Shown: positions 7,152-14,556, counted from the stretch's first letter. The stretch is DNA of 16,047 bases from Chloroflexota bacterium (GCA_003242205.1 QGUR01000078.1:1-16047), one strand, 5' to 3'. A program made the numbers and translations. Notes: generated by a model not told the origin, from the letters alone.

Positions 7152-7209
7152 TTTCGTGCGAGTGGCGCGGCGAACGCGCCCGGCAACCGCAGGACGACGA
7201 AAATCGCGT

Positions 7210-8007
7210 ATGGCAAAAACGAAACGGGTGCTGGTGACCGGCGGCGGCACTTTTCTCGGAGACAACATCGCCGCTGCATTACTGGCGGAAGGGGCCGAAG
7301 TGACGCTTCTGGTGCGTCCGGGGGCTGAAGACCGGCTTGGCCCGCTGGCCCAGCGCACACGCTGGTGGACGGCGGATGTCTGGAATCCGGGCAGCCTGAA
7401 AGGGCGCGCGCGCAATCAGGATACGGTGATACATACCGTCGGCAGCATGATTGCCGATCCGGCCAAAGGGCTGAGCCACGACACGCTGAATTTTGTTTCG
7501 GCCCGCAACGTCGCCAACATGTGCGTCAGTGGCGGCGTGACGCGCATGGTGCTGATCAGCGCGGTCAGCGCACCGTGGGTTAGCCGCCAGTACATTCGCT
7601 CGAAGCGCGAGGCCGAGCGCTATATTAGCCGTGTCGGCCTGCGCCCGACGATTATTCGCGCGCCTGTGGCCTACATGCGCGGCAAGCGGCGCGGCGTGTT
7701 CTACCGCTTTCTGTCGCTGGTCGGCGCAACGCCGCCGTTTTCATGGACATGGCTGGGCCGGGTCGCGCCCATGCCAATCGACGTGCTGGCGCGAGGGGTG
7801 GCGCGCATCGCGCTCGATGATGAGGCGACGAAGCGCATTTATTACGCGCGCGACCTTCGCAAACGCAACCGCCCCGACGAACTGAACCGCCCGTTGCCGG
7901 TTAATCTGGACGACACACAACCTTTTCGCCCGCAAGCCAGCGGTTTCCACCTGCTGGATGAGGACGTGCCTTTCGGCTGGACACCGCCCATGAACCACGA
8001 CCGCTAG
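7210..8007 (+). CDS. NAD(P)-binding epimerase/atypical short-chain dehydrogenase-like protein
   Basis: 265 residues with a Rossmann fold of the extended/atypical SDR group. The first strand and loop VLVTGGGTFLGDNI (7-20) are the dinucleotide-binding site, but the usual T-G-x-x-G-x-x-G reads T-G-G-G-T-F-L-G: the third glycine position is threonine. TADVWNPGSLK (54-64) is the usual D-V/L-x-D-x-x-S region. LISAVSAP (115-122) supplies the serine strand, and Y128-x-x-x-K132 matches the catalytic pair. IIRAPVAYM continues as in NAD-dependent epimerases and NmrA-like proteins. The reaction and substrate cannot be told; it could be a sugar-nucleotide enzyme, a quinone-type oxidoreductase or a redox sensor. 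It stands alone on its strand, with a good promoter just upstream. ATG 7210 is chosen from the promoter position and from the start of the Rossmann strand. Confidence 0.8.
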   Translation: MAKTKRVLVTGGGTFLGDNIAAALLAEGAEVTLLVRPGAEDRLGPLAQRTRWWTADVWNPGSLKGRARNQDTVIHTVGSMIADPAKGLSHDTLNFVSARNVANMCVSGGVTRMVLISAVSAPWVSRQYIRSKREAERYISRVGLRPTIIRAPVAYMRGKRRGVFYRFLSLVGATPPFSWTWLGRVAPMPIDVLARGVARIALDDEATKRIYYARDLRKRNRPDELNRPLPVNLDDTQPFRPQASGFHLLDEDVPFGWTPPMNHDR

Positions 8008-8130
8008 AACGCGCTTTTCTGATAACCGAAGCGGTCGTTAAAAAACTGTGGGTTGTCGTTGCGCCATCGAGGATGAGCGCTGGCGTTTGCTGCTTTCGAG
8101 CTGCCGCAGCCCGGCGACCGGCTACGGCGT

Positions 8131-8826
8131 CTATTCGCCTACGATAAAGCGGGCGGTGGTGCGGTAAGCAAGTTGGTCATCTCTGGCGGTTGCGCCGGGC
8201 GGGAGCACGTCCAGATCGACGTACATGCCGCCGCAGGAATAGGCTTCGTCGAGCGCGTCGCCTGTCTGGTAAATTTGCAGGCGCAGGCGGGCCTGCTTGA
8301 AGCGACCGGCGGTGACGGTGAAGGTCTGCTTTGCTGCCCGGCTGCCGACGATCAGGCTGGTTTCCTGAGCAGTCGCGGGCTGGCCGTTCAACACCGACAG
8401 ACGCAGCAGCACGTCGAGCGAGCCGGTGTCGCGCGCCTCGCCCGAAGCCGGGGCGAAACCGACAGTGATCGTGGCCGGTTTATCGGCGACTAGCGCGGCG
8501 AGGGCTGCCAGCACGACCTCGCGCTCGACTATACGCTGGCGGGCGGGTTCTTCCGGGGCCGGTTCGGGGTTCTGGCCGTCGCTTTCCGGCAGCTCGCTCA
8601 CCGCAAGCTGTCCCAGTTCGGTCAGGCGATATTGCTGATCGCCATCGAGGACGAGATACCCTTTGGTCACAAGGCGGCGAATAGCCTTGCCAAAGCCCCG
8701 TTCGCTCAGTCCGGTGCTCTGGATGATGGCATCGGTGAAGGCCACCGTGTTCCCCAGACGCTTGTAGTAACGAATGATCTCCAGCGCTTCGGGGGGCAGG
8801 GTCTTGAGGTAAAACGGCAGTTCCAT
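8131..8826 (-). CDS. Winged-helix protein with C-terminal strand-rich domain, function unknown
   Basis: 231 residues. The N-terminal part (about 10-80) looks like a winged-helix DNA-binding domain: ALEIIRYYKRLGN, TDAIIQSTGLSERGFGKAIRRLVTKGYL (helix-turn-helix) and a wing YLVLDGDQQYRLTELG. A proline/glutamate-rich linker follows (about 81-98). The rest alternates strands (VLLRLSVLNG, TFTVTAGRFKQARLRLQIYQ, GMYVDLDVLP), suggesting a beta-sandwich-like domain that I do not recognise. It is probably a transcription regulator or a DNA-linked sensor; the C-terminal ligand or partner is unknown. Methionines at 8898 and 8832 are in frame, but ATG 8826 has GAGG about nine bases upstream and is preferred. 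It has its own promoter and ends convergent with the epimerase-like gene. Confidence 0.7.
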   Translation of the reverse strand: MELPFYLKTLPPEALEIIRYYKRLGNTVAFTDAIIQSTGLSERGFGKAIRRLVTKGYLVLDGDQQYRLTELGQLAVSELPESDGQNPEPAPEEPARQRIVEREVVLAALAALVADKPATITVGFAPASGEARDTGSLDVLLRLSVLNGQPATAQETSLIVGSRAAKQTFTVTAGRFKQARLRLQIYQTGDALDEAYSCGGMYVDLDVLPPGATARDDQLAYRTTARFIVGE

Positions 8827-8868
8827 GTGCATGCGCCTCGTCGGAGCGAGTCCGGCTGATGCTCTGGC

Positions 8869-8898
8869 AGTATAATGTGGATGACGCCTTTGCGACAA
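8869..8898 (-). promoter_or_regulatory. Promoter for the winged-helix gene
   Basis: On the minus strand, TTGTCG (8898-8893, four of six -35 bases) and TATACT (8874-8869, five of six -10 bases) are separated by 18 bases. The start would fall near 8862, leaving about 35 bases before the ATG at 8826. The CoaE fusion stops at 8924, just upstream, so the two genes are probably separately transcribed. Confidence 0.5.
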
Positions 8899-8923
8899 CC
8901 CGGGCAGCCGCGGCGGTCTGACG

Positions 8924-10084
8924 CTAAATCGGCTTCATGACGCGATCCGGGCGCAGCCGCTTCATCAGAATGCGCGGGTTTTCCGCGGCCATTTCGTAGA
9001 CCGCTTCACGCCACGCGGGGATGCGGATTTCTTCCAGCGCCGTGGTTTCATAGCCGGTGCGCTGGAAAGCCTGAATCGTTTCACCCGGCGCGTTTGGCGG
9101 CAGCAGAATAAAACCCACTTCGCTTTGCAGCTCTTTGGACGCCTCTTCGACTGCCTCGACCAGCGCCTTGACGACCGGATCGCGCGGGGCATCGGGCGCA
9201 AGGTAGAATTCGTCGGCCCGCGTGATCAGGTTTTCTACCTGCCAGCCGATAATGCCGGCCACACGCCCGGCTTGGTCGATAGCCAGCAGATAGCTCTTCT
9301 GACCGAACGATAGCATGACGTCCATGCGGCTGACCTGCTTGCCGCTGACCTTGCTGAGAAACTCGGCGATCAGTTCGGCGTTGCCGGGCATGCCTCGCCG
9401 GATCGTGATCTCCGTCGTGGCTGAGGGCTGGGCCGGGCTGTCTATTCGCGGCGTGTTCGCCGGCCCCGCGACCGCCCCCAACGCGCGCTGAATCTCGGCC
9501 CACCCGGCCTGAACCTGTCGCCATGTTTCGTCAACATGGCCGTCATTGCGAATGATGCGGTCCGCCCGTTGCAGCTTTTCAGCCTGCGCGCGCTGGGCGG
9601 TAATGCGCTTGTGCGCTTCTTCGGGCGACAGCCCGCGTTTTTCCACCAGCCGCCGGAGCTGGGTTTCGGGCGCTGCGTCGACCACCCAGATGGTATCCAC
9701 CGCCTGCGCCAGATCGGTTTCCAGCAGTTTGATCGCCTCGATCACGACGACCCGCTGGCTGGCGCGCGTCACCAGCGTATTGATCGCCTGAAGCACGACC
9801 GGATGTGTCAGGCTTTCGAGCGTAGCCAGCGCTTCCGGCACGGCGAAGACGATGCTGCCCAGTTTGGAGCGGTCGATGCGGCCATCGGGCGCGAGGATGA
9901 AACGGCCAAACATTTCGACGACCGGTCGGTAGGCGGGAGCGCCCGGCGCCATCGCCTGATGGGCCAGCCCGTCGGCGTCGATGGTATAGGCTCCCAGGTG
10001 TTGCAACATCTGCCGGACAACGCTTTTGCCAACGGCGATGTTCCCGGTGAGACCAATCACATATTTGTTCGGCCAGCGACTCAC
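8924..10084 (-). CDS. coaE: Dephospho-CoA kinase fused to a GNAT acetyltransferase-like domain
   Basis: 386 residues from a GTG start. GGAGGGAG lies about nine bases upstream of that GTG and the CoaE strand begins at once, so the upstream in-frame ATG (10279) is rejected. Residues 6-205 are CoaE, which phosphorylates dephospho-CoA in the last step of coenzyme A synthesis. Visible are the P-loop G14-N-I-A-V-G-K-S21, IDADGLAH (35-42), a lid segment EKRGLSPEEAHKRI, and IIRNDG before the domain ends. A linker rich in P, S and A (about 206-230) joins a C-terminal domain of about 150 residues with a GNAT-like layout: TEITIRRGMPGNAELI, then YLLAIDQAGRVAGIIGWQV, then an LPPN-x-x-G-E-T-I region with FQRTGYE. 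CoaE alone is about 200 residues, so the second domain is a real extension. A link to acetyl-CoA use is only an inference. The kinase call is sure; the GNAT call is moderate. Confidence 0.92.
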   Translation of the reverse strand: MSRWPNKYVIGLTGNIAVGKSVVRQMLQHLGAYTIDADGLAHQAMAPGAPAYRPVVEMFGRFILAPDGRIDRSKLGSIVFAVPEALATLESLTHPVVLQAINTLVTRASQRVVVIEAIKLLETDLAQAVDTIWVVDAAPETQLRRLVEKRGLSPEEAHKRITAQRAQAEKLQRADRIIRNDGHVDETWRQVQAGWAEIQRALGAVAGPANTPRIDSPAQPSATTEITIRRGMPGNAELIAEFLSKVSGKQVSRMDVMLSFGQKSYLLAIDQAGRVAGIIGWQVENLITRADEFYLAPDAPRDPVVKALVEAVEEASKELQSEVGFILLPPNAPGETIQAFQRTGYETTALEEIRIPAWREAVYEMAAENPRILMKRLRPDRVMKPI

Positions 10085-10248
10085 AGCCTGCTCCCTCCGC
10101 TGCCTGCACGCATGTTTGTCAATTGTTCGTATTGTAACTTGTTTCCTACGTTGCCGGATGGTTGAAGCATTGAGAACGGCAAACGCCGCCGGTCGCGTGG
10201 AGCGATTGGTCTTATTTTCCGGTACTTCCTGGACTGAAGCACTGCGGC

Positions 10249-10254
10249 TATACT
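10249..10254 (+). promoter_or_regulatory. -10 box for the MFS transporter gene
   Basis: TATACT matches five of six bases and lies 36 bases upstream of the MFS start codon, in the 206-base divergent gap with coaE. The -35 region (TTCCTG, 10226-10231) is poor, so an activator or another promoter may be involved. No convincing minus-strand promoter for coaE was found in this gap. Confidence 0.4.
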
Positions 10255-10290
10255 GTTGAGGATCGTTCCCGCTGCCCACTTGATCACAAC

Positions 10291-11598
10291 ATGCGACAAT
10301 CCAAACCCAGCCATACGTTCTGGTCGGTTGCCTTTGGCCATATGACCGTTGATATGTTCAACGGGATGGGGCCGGTGCTGCTGGCCTTTCTCAGCGCGCA
10401 TATTCTGACGCTATCGAATACACAGCTTGGCTTTGCCATCAGCCTGTACCAGCTTGCGGGCGCGCTCAGCCAGCCGCTCTTTGGCCTGCTGGGAGACCGG
10501 ACCGGCGGACGGCTGCTGGGTGCGGGCGGCGTCGTCTGGTCGGTGACGTTGCTACTGTCGTCGCTGGTGATCGCTCAGGTCACCCGCAATTATTACCTGA
10601 TGATCGTCCCCTATGCGCTGTCGTCGCTGGGCAGCGGCGCGTTTCATCCGGTGGGGGCGATGCACGCTTCGGAAGCGAATCGCGAGCGCGCGGCGACCAA
10701 TACCGGCATTTTCTTCCTCATGGGCCAGATCGGTCTGGCGATTGGCCCGGCGCTGGCCGGCTTTTTGCTCGACCGCTTTGCCAGCCAGAACAACCACGTG
10801 TTTGCCGACGCGCTTGGTCCCGTGTTTGCCGGACGGCTACTGGAGACAGGGACCGTCGCTCCAATCATCTCGCTTGGGTTGCTGGCCATACCGTCGGCGC
10901 TGTTCATGTTCCTGTCGCTTCCAAATTTGCGGGCGCATCTGGAACGCCGCGCTGCCAGCGCCGCGCACGTGGCTGCGGAAGTCGCCGGTTCGGCCCGGCT
11001 GCCCCTTGCGGCGCTCGCGCTGCTGGCTCTGGTGGTCGCCTTGCGCAGTCTGATCAACCCGGCGCTGGCCTCCTTCATCCCGCGCATGTTCCAGCTTAAA
11101 GGCTGGGACGCAGCCGCCTACGGATTTGTCACCAGCGCGTTCTGGCTGGGCGGCGGTGTATCTGGCGTGCTTATCGGCAGTCTGGCCGACCGCTATGATA
11201 GCCGCTGGCTGGTGGCGATTACCCTGATTCTATCCGCGCCCGCTCTGTTTTTGCTGACGGAGGTCGATGGCCCGGCCGCGATTGTGATGGCGTTGGCGGT
11301 CGGCGCGCTCAGCGGCGGCTCTCACAGCCTGCTCGTGGTGCAGGCGCAGAGCTTGTTGCCGGGGCGCAAAGGGCTGGCATCCGGCGCGATCCTCGGCTTC
11401 ATGTTCTCGACCGGCGCGCTTGGCACGCTGCTGATCGGCGCGTTGTCTGATCGCATCGGGCTGACCAACGCCTTCACCGTCGTCGCCGCCATAACCGTCG
11501 TGACCGGTTTTCTGGGGCTGGCGCTGCCGCCCGACAAGCGCCGGGAGCGCGTCGTCGTCACCGCCAAACCCGAAGCGGCGGCATCCAGCGGGGACTGA
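10291..11598 (+). CDS. MFS transporter, fosmidomycin-resistance (Fsr)-like
   Basis: 435 residues, about 12 hydrophobic segments, the usual MFS size. The start GHMTVDMFNGMGPVLLAFL, the loop LFGLLGDRTGGR (motif A type, between TM2 and TM3) and LSSLGSGAFHPVGAMHASEANRERAATNTGIF resemble the Fsr subfamily, which exports fosmidomycin in E. coli. Other members transport unrelated compounds, so the substrate cannot be inferred. The second half holds a matching motif-A-like GSLADRYDSR. It has its own promoter and is divergent from the CoaE fusion. The hydrophilic tail is rich in basic residues followed by alanines. A hairpin with a T-rich tail lies about 75 bases after the stop. Confidence 0.88.
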   Translation: MRQSKPSHTFWSVAFGHMTVDMFNGMGPVLLAFLSAHILTLSNTQLGFAISLYQLAGALSQPLFGLLGDRTGGRLLGAGGVVWSVTLLLSSLVIAQVTRNYYLMIVPYALSSLGSGAFHPVGAMHASEANRERAATNTGIFFLMGQIGLAIGPALAGFLLDRFASQNNHVFADALGPVFAGRLLETGTVAPIISLGLLAIPSALFMFLSLPNLRAHLERRAASAAHVAAEVAGSARLPLAALALLALVVALRSLINPALASFIPRMFQLKGWDAAAYGFVTSAFWLGGGVSGVLIGSLADRYDSRWLVAITLILSAPALFLLTEVDGPAAIVMALAVGALSGGSHSLLVVQAQSLLPGRKGLASGAILGFMFSTGALGTLLIGALSDRIGLTNAFTVVAAITVVTGFLGLALPPDKRRERVVVTAKPEAAASSGD

Positions 11599-11657
11599 CT
11601 TCCCGCTGCTGGCCGTTTCCCCAACCAACTTCTAACGCGATCCGTACGGGATTTGAC

Positions 11658-11673
11658 TAGAAAATATGTTCTA
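11658..11673 (+). promoter_or_regulatory. LexA/SOS-box-like operator
   Basis: The 16-base TAGAAAATATGTTCTA is an inverted repeat with one mismatched pair, and its core (GAAA-ATAT-GTTC) is one base off the GAAC-N4-GTTC operator used by LexA in Gram-positive-type bacteria. It lies 54 bases before the start of the LexA-like DNA-binding protein and directly abuts TTGACT (11653-11658), a good -35 box, though no -10 at normal spacing follows. Confidence 0.55.
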
Positions 11674-11704
11674 CCTCGGCCTAAATAGAGGTAGTTTGCT
11701 TTTT
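11671..11704 (+). terminator. Terminator-like hairpin overlapping the operator
   Basis: CTACCTC (11671-11677) pairs perfectly with GAGGTAG (11688-11694) around a ten-base loop and is followed by TTTGCTTTTT. It could terminate MFS transcription before the small LexA-like gene. It shares three bases with the operator, so it could also act as an attenuator of a message starting further upstream. Confidence 0.5.
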
Positions 11705-11727
11705 GTTATGCGGATAGACGGGGATGC

Positions 11728-11925
11728 ATGGCCACCACGACCGAGCTTGTCTATGCGTTTGTGCGCCAATACATTGAAGAGCACAGCCATGCGCCAAGTT
11801 TTCGTGAGATCGGCCGCGCCTGCTATCTGTCTGAATCGACAGTGCGCTATCACCTGAAAAAATTGCGCGATCAGGGGCGAATTACCTACGATCCGGGCAA
11901 GGGGCGCACGATCAGCCTGCGTTGA
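11728..11925 (+). CDS. Stand-alone LexA-like DNA-binding domain protein
   Basis: 65 residues matching only the N-terminal winged-helix domain of LexA: a first helix ELVYAFVRQYIEEH, the loop HAPSFREIGRAC, the recognition helix STVRYHLKKLRDQG and the wing RITYDPGKGRTISL, lining up along their whole length with Gram-positive LexA N-termini. LexA has a second, self-cleaving S24 domain of about 130 residues that gives SOS control; it is absent here, and the stop codon comes right at the end of the wing, so this looks like a designed short protein and not a truncation. GGGGATGC before the ATG is a weak ribosome binding site. A LexA-like operator lies 54 bases upstream, which suggests autoregulation or a role as a competitor of full-length LexA. 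The end overlaps the opposing gene by 14 bases. Role inferred. Confidence 0.8.
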   Translation: MATTTELVYAFVRQYIEEHSHAPSFREIGRACYLSESTVRYHLKKLRDQGRITYDPGKGRTISLR

Positions 11926-12457
11926 GCCGGGCGCGCACCTCGTCCAGCCAGTCTGGAGACTGCGGATCGATCTGCGTCTTGAATTGCAAGACGCGCCGCG
12001 CTACCGCGCTATCGACGTCGCCGTCGTTACGGGCTGCCAGATAGAGCAGATAGCCGGCATAGCGAAAATCGTCGAGCGCGGCGACCAGTGCTGCGCCTGC
12101 GGCAATACGAATCTCGGCGTTGCTTTTGATATTGGCGATTTCAAGAAATTCGGCTGTGCTTTCCCAGCCCGGCATCTGATCCATGGTGGTTTCCATCGCC
12201 TGCTCGAACGTCAGGTTCCATTGGGCGAGGACCTGCTCGCTTTCTGTCACCAACTGGATCAGGCCGTCGCGTACGGCCTGTGCCCGGCTGTCTGCGGGTT
12301 TGCGGGCCAGAACGCCGGCGGTGATCGACCGGATGTCGGCCTCCGTTAGCTCGATCCCCAGAGTTGCCAGAGGCCGGCGGAACTGGCGCAAGAGCAGGGC
12401 CAGCAAATCTTCCAGCGGCGCGGACTGTGCAAGACTGGCGCGGTCCGGGCGAACCAT
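11912..12457 (-). CDS. Hypothetical all-helical protein
   Basis: 181 residues; I do not recognise a family. The sequence is predicted mainly helical (LEDLLALLLRQFRRPLATL, ADIRSITAGVLARK, AVRDGLIQLVTESEQVLAQWN, RIAAGAALVAALDDFRYAGYLLYLAARN), with no signal peptide, membrane segment or metal-binding motif, so it is probably cytoplasmic. The ATG at 12457 is chosen because GAGGAG lies eight bases upstream; an in-frame ATG at 12481 would place that site inside the gene. It overlaps the LexA-like gene tail to tail by 14 bases (11912-11925), so the two transcripts are antisense at their ends. A repeat-like look (helix pairs with similar spacing) could suggest a scaffold or binding role, but this is weak. 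Confidence 0.7.
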   Translation of the reverse strand: MVRPDRASLAQSAPLEDLLALLLRQFRRPLATLGIELTEADIRSITAGVLARKPADSRAQAVRDGLIQLVTESEQVLAQWNLTFEQAMETTMDQMPGWESTAEFLEIANIKSNAEIRIAAGAALVAALDDFRYAGYLLYLAARNDGDVDSAVARRVLQFKTQIDPQSPDWLDEVRARLNAG

Positions 12458-12534
12458 GCGCGTGCTCCTCACTTCATCCATGACCAACCACGGCTTTGCC
12501 GTTGGCAAGTGTGTAGCGCAGTTTCTCCTCACAA

Positions 12535-12543
12535 ATTTTAGCA
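12535..12543 (-). promoter_or_regulatory. Extended -10 promoter for the hypothetical helical gene
   Basis: On the minus strand the sequence TGCTAAAAT has the TGn extension and a five-of-six -10 box. No -35 is visible, as is typical for extended -10 promoters. Start near 12528 gives a leader of about 70 bases before the ATG at 12457, containing a hairpin around 12485-12506 and a second GTGAGGAG element. Confidence 0.4.
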
Positions 12544-12627
12544 CCTGCGCCGGCGACCCGCGCCGTTCGCCATGAAGAGGTGATGCTTGACGAGCAAAGC
12601 GGCGCGGGATGTCATGCCGGGGCCGGG

Positions 12628-13668
12628 TTACGGTTCCAGACCTGTCAGCCAGCGCTGTAGCGCCATCAGCGCGCGCAGATTCTGGTCCAGTTCGGCATTC
12701 GTCCACGTTTTCAGCTCCACGTCCGCTGCTGCGATGCCCTGCCCATCGGCCCATGATGCTGCCGTGCCGCTGACCGGATAGGCGCTGAAGGCCGAGCCGA
12801 AGGCATAGCCCGCCGCTGCGCCGTAAACCGCCGCGACCGCCGCCGAGCCGTGATCGCCGTCGCAGTGGCCCGCGAAGACGCCATTGGCCGCGCTGTGGTA
12901 GAAAAGGGCGACTGCCGGGCGCAGTCGCAGGATGTAAGCCGCCAGAGCGCTGGTTTCCGGCTCGGACAGCGGGGCCGGCCCCGGATTGACCGGCTGGTCG
13001 CGCCAGACGGCCTCCGGCAGCCAGCCACAGCCCCAGTTGCGGTTCAGGTCGACGCCATTGGCATTGAAGCGGCCTTCCGGCGTGCGCCCGTGTAGCAGGC
13101 CGTCCGGGTTGGCGACCGGAATGAGCGCCAGCCGGATACCGGGCAGCACGTCTTCTGGATGTTTTTCAAAGTGGCCGATCAACGCATCGACCAGCGCCAC
13201 GGTGTTCGCTTCCCAGCCGCCGTGTAGCCCGCCGGTCAAAACGATGGTGCGCTCGCCGTCGCCGAATTCGCGCGCCAAAATCTCGCGCCCTTCGACGGAA
13301 TAGCCAACCAGAACCCGGCGCTGGCTGCCTGCGCCGGGCGCGCCTTCGAGAGAGATTTCACCTTCAACGCCAGACCATGCCCCGGCAGCGACGCGTGTCA
13401 GCAGCGCCGGGTCGAGCGTCGCGGGTGGCGGCGCTTCACCGGGCGTTTGCAGCAGGATCAGCGGCCATGGAGTCGGCGATGGGCGCGGCGTTGAAGTCGC
13501 TGTAGGCGGGGCGGTTGCTACCGGGCGCGGCGTTCGCGTGGCCTGAAAGACGATCTGCGGGCGCGGGCTAGGGCTGGGCGACGGCGAAGCGGGTATGCTG
13601 GCCGGCGCGGGCGCGCAGGCTGCCAGCCATAGAGCCGCGATGAGGGGTAGGGAGAACAGGAAGCGCAC
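12628..13668 (-). CDS. M14-family zinc carboxypeptidase-like lipoprotein
   Basis: 346 residues from a GTG start. The N-terminus is a lipoprotein signal with lipobox LAAC (Cys18), followed by a Pro/Ser/Thr-rich linker (about 25-85) that tethers the enzyme outside the membrane. The M14 metallocarboxypeptidase signature follows: H149 and E153 in GGLHGGWEANT are the first two zinc ligands (the HGGxE spacing form seen in many bacterial members), N209-R210-N211 with the preceding L in VDLNRNW binds substrate, H258 in YHSAAN is the third zinc ligand, and E318 in ADVELKTW is the catalytic glutamate. All key residues are present, so it should be active, probably on peptides or peptidoglycan-like substrates at the cell surface. 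A TTG at 13674 is in frame but GTG 13668 has the better-placed, weak TGGA site. It is divergent from the LprG-like gene. Confidence 0.9.
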   Translation of the reverse strand: MRFLFSLPLIAALWLAACAPAPASIPASPSPSPSPRPQIVFQATRTPRPVATAPPTATSTPRPSPTPWPLILLQTPGEAPPPATLDPALLTRVAAGAWSGVEGEISLEGAPGAGSQRRVLVGYSVEGREILAREFGDGERTIVLTGGLHGGWEANTVALVDALIGHFEKHPEDVLPGIRLALIPVANPDGLLHGRTPEGRFNANGVDLNRNWGCGWLPEAVWRDQPVNPGPAPLSEPETSALAAYILRLRPAVALFYHSAANGVFAGHCDGDHGSAAVAAVYGAAAGYAFGSAFSAYPVSGTAASWADGQGIAAADVELKTWTNAELDQNLRALMALQRWLTGLEP

Positions 13669-13773
13669 CGGCAATTGTCCAGACGCAAGACGTACATCGC
13701 CAGACCAGTTGCATCCGGTAAATACTAACTCAACTCACAACTTCGGTACTCTGCCTGCGTATATGCAATCGGG

Positions 13774-13779
13774 TATACT
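13774..13779 (+). promoter_or_regulatory. -10 box for the lipoprotein-MFS unit
   Basis: TATACT (five of six) with CTGCCT (13751-13756) at 17 bases as a weak -35. The start would be near 13786, about 30 bases before the GTG at 13816. It lies in the 147-base gap shared with the divergent M14 gene, for which no convincing promoter was found. Confidence 0.45.
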
Positions 13780-13815
13780 CATTTCTGGTTTGCCTGGCCT
13801 GAGGAAGGAAGAACT

Positions 13816-14556
13816 GTGCTCCGTTTGCCGCTACTGATCGCTCTTGTCGCATGTTTCGCGGCAGGGTGCAGCGGCGCCAGCAGCGCGCCGCCCCCGGACC
13901 CGCTTGAACTCGTTACCACAGCCGCAGAAAACATCCGGCAGACGGACTCTTTTCGGATGCTGGTTGAGCGCACAGGAGCGCCCTATTACATCGAAACCGA
14001 TCTTGGCCGGGTGGCTTTTCGCAGGGCGGAAGCGCAATATGTGGCCCCGAACACGATGCAGGCGAACGTACGCCTGATCGCAGGGGGCCTGCCGACCGAA
14101 GTCGGCGTTTTCTCTCGCGGCGATAACCAGTGGTACAGAAATGATATTCTGACTCTCGGCCGCTGGTTCAACGCGCCCTTTTCGCCCGGTTTTAACCCGG
14201 AAACGCTGATCGCCAGCGAAGCCGGTTTTCAGGCGTCGCTTCAGGCGCTGATCGACCTCGAATACGTGGGGGAGACGACACTTGAAGACGGGTCGCCAGT
14301 GTATCACCTGACAGCGACCGCCAGCGGCCCGGATGTCACGGCGCTGCTCGCCGGGCTGGTCGATATGCCCGGCATGGTCGATGTGGACGTATATATTCAC
14401 CGCGAACGGATCATCCCGGTGCGATTTGTCATCGTCCAACCGGAGACGGTCTCCGAGGAAGAACCTGAGCCGACGCAGTGGACAATCGACATTTACGATG
14501 TGAACGCGCCGGCTGAGATCGACGATCCTGAAGCCACGGCGGAGCCGGACGCTTAG
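13816..14556 (+). CDS. LppX/LprAFG-family lipoprotein (LprG-like)
   Basis: 246 residues from a GTG start with GAGGAAGGAAG about five bases upstream. Residues 1-18 are a lipoprotein signal with lipobox FAAGC (Cys18). After a short SGASSAPPP linker, the protein has the layout of the LppX_LprAFG family: PLELVTTAAENIRQTDSFRMLVER (first helix and strand), a series of strands, and VDVYIHRERIIPVRFVIVQP near the end. In mycobacteria such proteins (LprG, LppX) have a hydrophobic pocket that carries acylated lipids across the cell wall. The gene is followed after two bases by a DHA2-type MFS gene, as lprG is by Rv1410c (P55). The acidic tail (EEEPEPT, ATAEPDA) has no known role. Family assignment is from the pattern of the fold and the neighbour; moderately sure. 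Confidence 0.75.
   Translation: MLRLPLLIALVACFAAGCSGASSAPPPDPLELVTTAAENIRQTDSFRMLVERTGAPYYIETDLGRVAFRRAEAQYVAPNTMQANVRLIAGGLPTEVGVFSRGDNQWYRNDILTLGRWFNAPFSPGFNPETLIASEAGFQASLQALIDLEYVGETTLEDGSPVYHLTATASGPDVTALLAGLVDMPGMVDVDVYIHRERIIPVRFVIVQPETVSEEEPEPTQWTIDIYDVNAPAEIDDPEATAEPDA

Noticed and set aside
7090..7209. Longer start (ATG 7090) for the epimerase-like protein
   Set aside because: The extra 40 residues are basic and of no family pattern, and they lie upstream of and across the 17-spaced promoter at 7123-7151.
8008..8130. Terminator between the convergent epimerase-like and winged-helix genes
   Set aside because: T- and A-runs occur, but no stem of useful length precedes them on either strand.
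11653..11687. Full promoter with TTGACT and a -10 box for the LexA-like gene
   Set aside because: The only AT-rich candidates (TAAATA, 11682-11687) lie 23 bases away, too far; kept only as a note on the operator.
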